A stretch of DNA of 64,000 nt. Source: CAXBNB01 sp049115735 (GTDB taxonomy: Bacteria > Bacteroidota > Bacteroidia > Cytophagales > Cyclobacteriaceae). Position 1 is the first letter of the stretch, and each line of letters starts with the position of its first letter. A program made the translations under genes and the position numbers. The notes beneath the pieces were generated by a model that was not told the DNA's origin, made no database searches, and saw only the letters and a list, made by a program, of their open reading frames with translations. Below, one piece after another: positions 42,268 through 49,784 of this stretch. The stretch spans positions 310,001-374,000 of the forward strand of contig JAGDZP010000012.1 in the NCBI GenBank assembly GCA_049115735.1. Direction: 5' to 3'.

Positions 42268-44223
42268 CTAGCCGTCCGACTTGACCACCATGTCGTTGTT
42301 GATGAGTCGTCGGTTGTATTCCTGGATAATGGCTTTGAGCTTAGTCTCCAGTTGCTTTTGCTCTTCCGGTAATTGGTTCAGGAGATTGCTTTTTAGTAAA
42401 TAGTCTCTTTGGATGTCATAAAATCCCAATGCATTTTCACCATCATGTTGTAGTAGGAATCCATTCATCACAAGCTGATAGTAATCACCTAAATGATTGA
42501 TGGCGAAATGCTGTGCTTTTGTATCAAATATATCTTCACCGAATGCTATATAATCATGAGGGTAGCCAAGCATATTGAGCACAGTTGGTAAAATGTCGTT
42601 TTGCTGCACAATGGTGCTGTCATTCATGGATGCAAGATGTTCCTTGCCCGGTTCATAAATGATCATCGGTACGGCATGAGTGCCAAGTGGTGTTTTGTAT
42701 TTTAAGATGCTGCTATAAGTTGACGCATGATCAGCAGTGAGAATAAAAATGGTGTTTTCGAACCAATTCGATTTTCGAGCTAATGTGAAAAATCTACTCA
42801 GGGAATAGTCAGTGTAGCGAACAGCTTTATGAATTTTCAAGGAACCCTCAGGAAATTTGTCCTTATACTTTTTAGGAATACGGAAGGGGTGATGAGAAGA
42901 AACCGAAAATAGAGTCGTCAGAAAAGGCTGAGGCATATTACCCATTTCAATATTGTAGAATTGAAAGAATTCTTCGTCCCAGATTCCCCATATACCGTCA
43001 AAGTGCTCGTTGTTATTAAATTCATCTTTACCAAAATATTGTTGAAATCCAGCCTGATTAGCGAATGCATCAAAACCCATCGAACCATTGGCTGCTCCAT
43101 GGAAAAAAGCAGTTGTATATCCCTGCGATGAGAGCATAGAAGCGAGACTATTGATTTCATTGCCGGAGTAATGTGACAAAATGAAAGGAGTTACCAAAGA
43201 TGGAATACTCGCTAAGACAGAGGGCATACCGGATATAGATTTTCTCCCATTGGCAAATGAGTATTTAAAGCTACGTGATTGACTAATCAAGCTGTCAAGA
43301 AATGGTGTATGTCCTTCATAACCAGGTGTGTCTTTATTCAGTGCACCAATATGTTCTGTGCCAAAGCTTTCCAAAATAAAGACCACCACATTCTTTTTGA
43401 CCATTGCGTAATCAGAAGATCCTTGGTGATATGCCGAGAAGACCTTTTCTTGTTCCTTCTGAGTTGGAAAATATGATTTAGCCTGAAGAGGTTTCTTCTT
43501 CAAGGTCCTGAAAATGGCGAATGGTGTATTCAGCACTATCGCTCTTTGATTGGGTTTGTCAATGTAGGCAGATGCATTGCTGAGGGTGATGGGCCTGGTG
43601 CTTTTTTTGAAGCCGCCTCTTATTCCAACGACTGTCAGATAAACAGTTAGAACCATTAGAATAAACTGACCTGCTGTGTAAAGCCAAATATTGTCTTTTG
43701 GTGCTTTTTTCAGCCTGTTTCGACCCCAAAAAATGACCAGTAACGTAACTAGCACAATGGCGAGCAAATCAATGTACCAAAATTCAATCATGAAACTAAG
43801 CACCAACCTGGGAAGGTTTACTTCATTGGCGAATTGTTGAAAAATAGCAGCCGTGGTTCTTTTGAGGGTAATTTGGTAATACACTGTATCTGCCAGATTC
43901 ATAATTATTCCTATGGAATTAGGTATGATATAGGAAAAGAATGAAGCACGCTCATATATCTTGTGGTGCCGTAGCTTCAATGGCAACACTTGTAATAGAA
44001 TGTATAAGGAATTCAGGTACAGGATCGCTGTGAGATCAAACCTCAGCCCCCCTAAAAATAAAATGAATAAACGCTGAACCGTTATATCATTAAAATAGCT
44101 GATGTTGTATATGAAAAAAAATAGCCTGCACAATGTGAAAAGCACAAACACAAGAAAAATCCTATACAAAAAGGTAGGATAAAGATCGAAAGTGGTTCTT
44201 TGCTTAAGGACTGTACTAGGCAT
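42268..44223 (-). CDS. LtaS-like phosphoglycerol transferase / sulfatase-fold membrane enzyme
   Basis: A 651-residue membrane enzyme. Five N-terminal helices (about 20-215) are followed by an alkaline-phosphatase-superfamily domain. Metal and nucleophile residues of the LtaS family are visible: VFILESFG (Glu), the nucleophile region GRKSISGMPSVLASIPS, and ILTADHAS (Asp-His). Gram-negative members transfer phosphoglycerol or phosphoethanolamine to glycans or lipids in the periplasm; the acceptor here is unknown. A minus-strand TACTTTTG box (44255-44248) lies upstream. Single gene. Confidence 0.88.
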   Translation of the reverse strand: MPSTVLKQRTTFDLYPTFLYRIFLVFVLFTLCRLFFFIYNISYFNDITVQRLFILFLGGLRFDLTAILYLNSLYILLQVLPLKLRHHKIYERASFFSYIIPNSIGIIMNLADTVYYQITLKRTTAAIFQQFANEVNLPRLVLSFMIEFWYIDLLAIVLVTLLVIFWGRNRLKKAPKDNIWLYTAGQFILMVLTVYLTVVGIRGGFKKSTRPITLSNASAYIDKPNQRAIVLNTPFAIFRTLKKKPLQAKSYFPTQKEQEKVFSAYHQGSSDYAMVKKNVVVFILESFGTEHIGALNKDTPGYEGHTPFLDSLISQSRSFKYSFANGRKSISGMPSVLASIPSLVTPFILSHYSGNEINSLASMLSSQGYTTAFFHGAANGSMGFDAFANQAGFQQYFGKDEFNNNEHFDGIWGIWDEEFFQFYNIEMGNMPQPFLTTLFSVSSHHPFRIPKKYKDKFPEGSLKIHKAVRYTDYSLSRFFTLARKSNWFENTIFILTADHASTYSSILKYKTPLGTHAVPMIIYEPGKEHLASMNDSTIVQQNDILPTVLNMLGYPHDYIAFGEDIFDTKAQHFAINHLGDYYQLVMNGFLLQHDGENALGFYDIQRDYLLKSNLLNQLPEEQKQLETKLKAIIQEYNRRLINNDMVVKSDG

Positions 44224-44415
44224 TCACGGCATGTAAGTATGTGGCTGCAAAAGTAACATTTAATTAATATTGAAAAACACCCGATTGAGAATCCTAAAGT
44301 TGGTTTTCAGAGAACAAATAAAAATAGGGTAAAGAAAATATTTTGTCTAACCGCAACCTTTTTTGAGCCACGCAGTTACATATAGTACTTTGTATAACAT
44401 AATACCTTCTATAAC

Positions 44416-44883
44416 ATGAAAAAGATAATTTTAATAATACCAATGCTTTTGTTCATTGTATTATCAGTGAATGCACAGACCAAAAAAGTGAAAGAGAAAG
44501 ATTTGAAAGGTGAATGGAAGTTGGTGATTGATATAGACAAAGATGATATCACAGATGAGCTGGATGAGGAAGACAATGTATTCGCCAGGCTTATTGTTAA
44601 ATCGGTGGCAGGGATAGTTGATGGTGTTTTAGACGAAATCGACATTCGCTTCGAATTTCAATCAAACCAACGACTTAAAATTACTGTTAATGCCTTTGGA
44701 GAAGAAGATGTAGAATATTCCAATTGGAAAATCAACAAAAGGGGAGAGCTGATCATAGAAGATTCAGATTCTTTTGATAGTGATGACGACTACTGGTTAT
44801 TCCAGGGAGATGTGCTGGTTGCCTATGATGAAGATGATGACAAACCTAGCAAAGAAGTTTACCTCGTGAATATGGACAATTAA
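44416..44883 (+). CDS. Small acidic secreted protein
   Basis: A 155-residue protein with a clear signal peptide (MKKIILIIPMLLFIVLSVNA, then Q). The mature part begins KDLKGEWKLVIDIDKDDI, reminiscent of lipocalin-like small beta-barrels. It then becomes strongly acidic (DSDSFDSDDDYW, YDEDDDKPSK), which could bind calcium. No cysteine for lipid attachment. It is unrecognised beyond that. A strong terminator follows, so it is its own transcription unit. Confidence 0.62.
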   Translation: MKKIILIIPMLLFIVLSVNAQTKKVKEKDLKGEWKLVIDIDKDDITDELDEEDNVFARLIVKSVAGIVDGVLDEIDIRFEFQSNQRLKITVNAFGEEDVEYSNWKINKRGELIIEDSDSFDSDDDYWLFQGDVLVAYDEDDDKPSKEVYLVNMDN

Positions 44884-44902
44884 AAAGTAAATAGATCGCA
44901 TG

Positions 44903-44928
44903 AAAGCCGGGCATAGTCCGGCTTTTTT
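44903..44928. terminator. Intrinsic terminator
   Basis: A perfect stem AAAGCCGG (44903-44910) with CCGGCTTT (44918-44925), a 7-nt loop and a following T-run. It lies between two converging genes and serves at least the plus-strand one. Confidence 0.9.
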
Positions 44929-44931
44929 CGT

Positions 44932-47049
44932 TTAGGCCGGTTGCAACTCTACTTCCACGCCATTTAGAACGGCATTACCAGTAAGTTCATCGATCTGTTG
45001 ATCACTCATTAGCACATTGATATTTGCGCCAGGATTTGCGGTGGCCACATCTAATTGAATATCTCCGGTATGGCCCCAGCCATGCGGGATACTTACTGTA
45101 TCTTCAGCTATTTTATTGGTTAGCTCCATGGGCAGGGTAATGCTTCCTGATGCCGAAACAACTTTCACCGGGTTCCCTTTCTCCAGCTTAAACTTATCGG
45201 CCGTATTTGGATGTATCAGTAATGTGCAATCATTGTTTTTAGACATTCTTGGGCTGTTGTGAAGCCATGAATTGCATGTTCTGAGCTGCCTGCGGCCAAC
45301 CAGCTTGATCTTATTCGAATTAGTTCCGTGACTCCTCAATTTATCAGCTATTCTGGTCAGATCATTCTCAATTGCATTTGGATAAAGGTTTATCTTTTTG
45401 TCGCTCGTGAAGAGAGCTTTGGGCAGTTGCGATTCCAATGGTCCCAAATCAATCCCATGTGGATTATTCTTAAGTTCGCCTAAAGACACCTTGCTGCCAT
45501 ATTTGCTTCTTTTCAGCCCAACACCAATCATTTTTTCTGGAGTAATGAAATTATCAAAAAACAACTTGATCCGCTTTTTTGGACCATACCTTCCAGTGGC
45601 TTTTAGGTAGGACTTTCTTAATAATTTAAAAATTTCCCAGTCGTACTTGGCACCATCGGACTTAGGAAACAATGCCGATGAGTATTTAGTTGTATTTCTT
45701 ACTGCAAGAGAATGAAAAACTAGGTCATAGTGGCCAACTTCCACCCCGGTTGCTGGTGGGAGTATGATGTCCGCCATTGAGGATGTTTCATTGATAAATA
45801 TATCTATGGATACCATGAAATCGAGCGAATCAAAGGCCTGTGCTAGCTGCCCACTGTTTGGTGTTGACAAGATCGGATTACCCGCATTGATAATCATCCC
45901 TTTGATTTGACCTTTCCCTTCTGTAAGAATATCTTCGGCCAGCGTTGCAACTGGTAGCTCATTAGCAAATTCCGGAAAATCACGAACCCTGCTATGCCAT
46001 TTGCCAATATGACCTTTGGAGGTAGTAGCTTTTACGTCTATGGCTGGGGAGCTGAACATTGCACCTCCAGGCTCATCAAAGTTACCTGTGAGTATATTAA
46101 AAACATTCACGAGCCACATGGATGCCCCGCCAAACTCCTGAGTACAAACTCCCATTCGGCCATAGAGTACGGCCTTGTCAGCAGTACAAAATTCGCGGGT
46201 CAGGTTAGTGATTACCTGGGAGGAAATCCCAGTGATCTGTTCGATTGAACCAGGGGAATAATTTTGAACTAAGTCACGGATTTCATTTAAACCTTTTATA
46301 TCCGATGTTAGTCGGCCAGTATCCACCAGCCCTTCATCGAACAAGGTATTAATCATAGCAAGCAGTAGGTATACATCTGTTCCTGCTTTGATGTAAACGT
46401 GCTGATCACATTTTTCAGATGTTTCGGTGAACCTGGGGTCTATGTTTACAACTTTTCCTCCACGAGCCTGTATATCAGCAAGTCTTTTCTTCATATTGGG
46501 AGCCGTGAGCAGGCTGCCATTGCTGACCAGTGGATTTGCTCCTAATATGACCAGGTAATCTGTTCGGTCGATATCAGGAATAGGTAGCATCAGCTGATGC
46601 CCAAACATGAGATAAGCACTAAAATGATGTGGCAGTTGGTCAACGCTTGTTGCAGAGTACCTGTTCGTTGTACCTAGTTCTCTAAAAAAGGAGGGAGCAG
46701 AAAGTAGAGTGCCTGAATTGTGGACTACCGGGTTTCCATTGTAAAAGCCAATAGAGGTTTTGCCGTATTGTGTCTGTATTTCATGTATTCGCTTGCCTAC
46801 CGTATTGAAGGCTTCAGACCATGATATTTCTTCCCAGCCTGACTCTGTTTTCTTGACAGGTTTTTTTAGCCTATTCTTGTCTTCATAGACATCTTTGAGA
46901 GCTACAGCTTTTGGGCAAATATGGCCTTGGCTAAAGGGATCGTTTTTATCACCTTTAATAGATAGGATTGTTTCTTTGGTATATTCTATTTCTAGTCCGC
47001 ACATTGCTTCACACAAGTTGCATGTGCGGTAGTGTTTTTGAGTAGTCAT
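44932..47049 (-). CDS. Molybdopterin-dependent oxidoreductase, substrate unknown
   Basis: A 705-residue bis-MGD enzyme of the DMSO reductase superfamily. The N-terminal [4Fe-4S] site is Cys10, Cys13, Cys17 and Cys45 (RTCNLCEAMC, HICPKA). The MGD-binding domains run to the C-terminal molydop_binding domain (about 600-700, SWLHNSPRMSKNNDC, GHTGDIQLD). At the place where NasA or formate dehydrogenase has Cys or Sec as molybdenum ligand, this protein reads YSATSVDQLPHHF. It is therefore neither a typical nitrate reductase nor a formate dehydrogenase. No Tat signal: cytoplasmic. No electron-transfer subunit lies next to it. Confidence 0.85.
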   Translation of the reverse strand: MTTQKHYRTCNLCEAMCGLEIEYTKETILSIKGDKNDPFSQGHICPKAVALKDVYEDKNRLKKPVKKTESGWEEISWSEAFNTVGKRIHEIQTQYGKTSIGFYNGNPVVHNSGTLLSAPSFFRELGTTNRYSATSVDQLPHHFSAYLMFGHQLMLPIPDIDRTDYLVILGANPLVSNGSLLTAPNMKKRLADIQARGGKVVNIDPRFTETSEKCDQHVYIKAGTDVYLLLAMINTLFDEGLVDTGRLTSDIKGLNEIRDLVQNYSPGSIEQITGISSQVITNLTREFCTADKAVLYGRMGVCTQEFGGASMWLVNVFNILTGNFDEPGGAMFSSPAIDVKATTSKGHIGKWHSRVRDFPEFANELPVATLAEDILTEGKGQIKGMIINAGNPILSTPNSGQLAQAFDSLDFMVSIDIFINETSSMADIILPPATGVEVGHYDLVFHSLAVRNTTKYSSALFPKSDGAKYDWEIFKLLRKSYLKATGRYGPKKRIKLFFDNFITPEKMIGVGLKRSKYGSKVSLGELKNNPHGIDLGPLESQLPKALFTSDKKINLYPNAIENDLTRIADKLRSHGTNSNKIKLVGRRQLRTCNSWLHNSPRMSKNNDCTLLIHPNTADKFKLEKGNPVKVVSASGSITLPMELTNKIAEDTVSIPHGWGHTGDIQLDVATANPGANINVLMSDQQIDELTGNAVLNGVEVELQPA

Positions 47050-47199
47050 TAAATTTTGTTTAAAAAAATGTTAATAAATTGAAACAAAAAAATCAAAATA
47101 CATGTATCAACAAGTAAGATTCGCGTCTTATCTACTTCTTTGTTGAACGTTGAGATGCATTTCTCGCTTATAATGAGTATATTCAATCTAGCTCTTTTT

Positions 47200-47847
47200 A
47201 TGCGTAATTTAAAACTATACATATTGCCAATTCTGTTATGCTTTTCTTCCGGACCTATTCTGGCTGAATTGGATTTGGATAGTATCCGAAATAGTAAAAA
47301 GGTGAGGGCTGTACCGTTTGTAGGATTTGGGACAGAAATGGTACAGATGGCCGATCGAACTATTCTTCAAAAAGGCTTTATCGCAGGGATCACAATTAAC
47401 GAAAAAGTTAATTTAGGTGTATTTAGCAATTGGAATTGTGATGCGCTGACTTTTGAAAAATTTGGGCTTCCCGATTTAAGAATGAAATATATTCAGGGCG
47501 GTGTACTTACCAGCTATGATCAGAGAATATCTAAACTCCTATCACTGAATATCGGAACCCGAGTGGGTCAGGCGAGTGCCAGACTCCAATCTGCAGGAGA
47601 TCGTTTTGACATCATCAAGCAACGTGTTGTTGTAATGCATCCGGATATTGGTTTAGAAGTTTCACCTTTTGATTTCGCAAAAATTAAATTCAACATTGGA
47701 TATCGATTAATGACTGATTTGAAAATTACCGAAGTATTGCAAACAGAGTCTTCGGGTCTATCTTATGGTCTCAATGTTAAGTTTGATATCTTCAGAAAGA
47801 AATTCAGATATCATAATAGGTCGTATACCTACAGCTATACTCCCTGA
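47200..47847 (+). CDS. Putative outer-membrane or periplasmic beta-rich protein
   Basis: A 215-residue protein. ATG 47200 is chosen over 47140 because it begins the signal peptide (MRNLKLYILPILLCFSSGPI, then LAELD). The mature chain shows alternating strands (FIAGITINEKVNLGVFSNWN, LSLNIGTRVGQASARL, IKFNIGYRLMTDLKI) like a small 8-stranded barrel. Function unknown. It is divergent from the molybdenum enzyme gene. A palindrome (47849-47859, CCCGAATCGGG) follows the stop but has no T-run. Confidence 0.6.
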   Translation: MRNLKLYILPILLCFSSGPILAELDLDSIRNSKKVRAVPFVGFGTEMVQMADRTILQKGFIAGITINEKVNLGVFSNWNCDALTFEKFGLPDLRMKYIQGGVLTSYDQRISKLLSLNIGTRVGQASARLQSAGDRFDIIKQRVVVMHPDIGLEVSPFDFAKIKFNIGYRLMTDLKITEVLQTESSGLSYGLNVKFDIFRKKFRYHNRSYTYSYTP

Positions 47848-47969
47848 TCCCGAATCGGGACAAAATATGTGTCCTTTAAGGGATAATACCTCACCTTATT
47901 AAAAACATTTTTATAATTTTCCGTTTGATGCATAGATCAAGCAAAACTTAACCTCGCTAGCATCTTTTC

Positions 47970-48569
47970 ATGGAAAACAACTTTGATCAAATAGACGATA
48001 GCCAGTTGATGGATTTCTTGTCGAATGACAACAAACAGGCTTTCGAGCATATCTTCAGAACTTATTATCAGGACTTGTGCCGGTTCGGTGCAACCTATGT
48101 TAAAGATCCGGATGTAGCCGAAGAATTGGTGCAGCAAATTTTCATCAATATTTGGGAAAGACGCTATGAGCTGACTATTAGCACCTCCATGAAATCTTAC
48201 CTCTTTACAGCAGTGAGAAACAAGTCTTTCAATTACCTGAAACTTCAATTGCCAAAAGAATATAAAAAGGTAGATGTGGATAATGTAGGGTTTTTAGATC
48301 CTACCAATAAAGAAGAAGATATTGTTTATGAAGATCTTAAGGCTTATGTCTCGGAGGCAATAGATGCATTGCCCGCTAAGTGTAAAACTATTTTTAACCT
48401 CAGTAGAAATTCGGGTTTAACCTACAAAGAAATAGCGGAGGAATTGGATATCTCAGTGAAGACCGTAGAAAACCAAATAGGCATAGCGTTGAAGAAGTTA
48501 AGAGAGCAATTAAGCCCTGTTTGGGATAAGGTGATCATAATACTGACCATGATGTATTATAATTTTTGA
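47970..48569 (+). CDS. ECF-type RNA polymerase sigma factor (Bacteroidota family)
   Basis: A 199-residue sigma-70 family protein with region 2 (about 25-95, FEHIFRTYYQDLCRFGATYV, VAEELVQQIFINIWERR) and region 4 (about 125-180, LSRNSGLTYKEIAEELDISV). It directs RNA polymerase to the promoter of a receptor operon. The neighbours are a FecR-type anti-sigma and an STN-TonB receptor, the FecI/FecR/FecA arrangement. It is separated from fecR by 56 bp. Confidence 0.93.
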   Translation: MENNFDQIDDSQLMDFLSNDNKQAFEHIFRTYYQDLCRFGATYVKDPDVAEELVQQIFINIWERRYELTISTSMKSYLFTAVRNKSFNYLKLQLPKEYKKVDVDNVGFLDPTNKEEDIVYEDLKAYVSEAIDALPAKCKTIFNLSRNSGLTYKEIAEELDISVKTVENQIGIALKKLREQLSPVWDKVIIILTMMYYNF

Positions 48570-48625
48570 AAATTGTTTGGGGGGGAAGTGTTTTTTATTT
48601 GACACAAGAATGAAGAGAAAAAACC

Positions 48626-49618
48626 ATGCTATTTAAAGAAGAAAAGATATTTGATTATTTGAATGGGCATTCCAGCGTTAAAGACCAGCGAGAGGTTGAG
48701 GAATGGATTTCAAAATCAAATGAGAATAGAATCGAATTTGATAAGATCAAGAAGATTCATGAAATGTCTGCCTTGCGGACTGATGAATACAATCCAGATG
48801 TTGAGAAAGGATGGTCAAGTGTTTCTGCTCAATTGTTTGAGGGGAAACAAATTAGTCTTATACAGGAGGCAGACAATAATCAGTCTTTTAGGTTTAATGT
48901 AATTTATAGGATTGCAGCAATACTGGTATTGGGGATTGGCCTTGGGTATTTCTTTTTAAATGGTACCGATCAGTATTCGTACGCATTGAGTTATCAGACT
49001 AAAGAAGGTGAGGTGAAGGTATTGGAATTGACTGATGGGTCAATTGTACACTTGAATGAAAATACTGAATTCAAGTATTTTGAAAATAACAAAGGGCAAG
49101 AACGCAATACTTATCTAAACGGAGAGGCATATTTTGAAATTGCCAAGGATAAGAATAGACCATTTCAAATTCAATCCCCAAGTGCTCAAACAAAGGTATT
49201 AGGTACTTCTTTTAACCTTATAACTTCAAAGAAGCATGCTATTGTAGATGTTTTTTCAGGGCGTGTTGAGTTCGGCGATTTAGCTAATGCAAACAATAGT
49301 GTCATTCTAGAAAAAGGAGAGCGGGCAGTGTATAAGGACAAAGGCACAACTAAACTGACTGGTTTTGACTCAAATATTGACTCATGGAAAACCGGGAAAT
49401 TGAAATTTGAAAGTACCCCACTATCTAAGGTCGTCGAGCATCTTGAAAAACAATACAAAGTGAAAATCGAATATAAAAGTAACATAGCCAATTGCTTAAT
49501 TACTTCAACTTTTGAAGACAAATCAATCGATGAAGTTTTGTCAGTAATCGAAATTATAGCTCAGATAAAATTCTCCAAATCAGAAGGAAAAATCCAGCTC
49601 TCAGGTAAGGGCTGCTAA
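48626..49618 (+). CDS. FecR-family anti-sigma protein
   Basis: A 330-residue inner-membrane regulator. The cytoplasmic N-terminus (about 1-88) holds the sigma-binding region. One helix (about 91-112, IYRIAAILVLGIGLGYFFLNG) crosses the membrane. The periplasmic part has the FecR domain (about 130-225, TKEGEVKVLELTDGSIVHLN, GTSFNLITSKKHAIVDVFSG) and a C-terminal DUF4974-like part. It would pass a signal from the STN domain of the receptor to the sigma factor. A terminator separates it from the receptor gene. Confidence 0.92.
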   Translation: MLFKEEKIFDYLNGHSSVKDQREVEEWISKSNENRIEFDKIKKIHEMSALRTDEYNPDVEKGWSSVSAQLFEGKQISLIQEADNNQSFRFNVIYRIAAILVLGIGLGYFFLNGTDQYSYALSYQTKEGEVKVLELTDGSIVHLNENTEFKYFENNKGQERNTYLNGEAYFEIAKDKNRPFQIQSPSAQTKVLGTSFNLITSKKHAIVDVFSGRVEFGDLANANNSVILEKGERAVYKDKGTTKLTGFDSNIDSWKTGKLKFESTPLSKVVEHLEKQYKVKIEYKSNIANCLITSTFEDKSIDEVLSVIEIIAQIKFSKSEGKIQLSGKGC

Positions 49619-49643
49619 AAATCTCAAAATAAAAAGGTCAATC

Positions 49644-49668
49644 AAACCCACCATTGGTGGGTTTTTTT
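49644..49668 (+). terminator. Intrinsic terminator between fecR and receptor gene
   Basis: A perfect 9-bp stem AAACCCACC (49644-49652) with GGTGGGTTT (49656-49664), an ATT loop and a T-run. It uncouples regulator and receptor transcription. Confidence 0.88.
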
Positions 49669-49784
49669 GTGTCTTTATTGCAGAGCGAAGATGCCAATGC
49701 TTAATTTTATGCCTATATAGGCAGTTTGAGTGTATGAGCAGGCCTTGTAAATAAGCATGATTGTTGCGGTTCTGGTGTTTGAGG

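Noticed and set aside
44932..47049. Annotation as assimilatory nitrate reductase NasA
   Set aside because: The Cys molybdenum ligand expected for NasA is missing, and the gene is far from nirBD.
47849..47859. Terminator CCCGAATCGGG after the 47200 gene
   Set aside because: The arms are short with no usable loop and no T-run follows.
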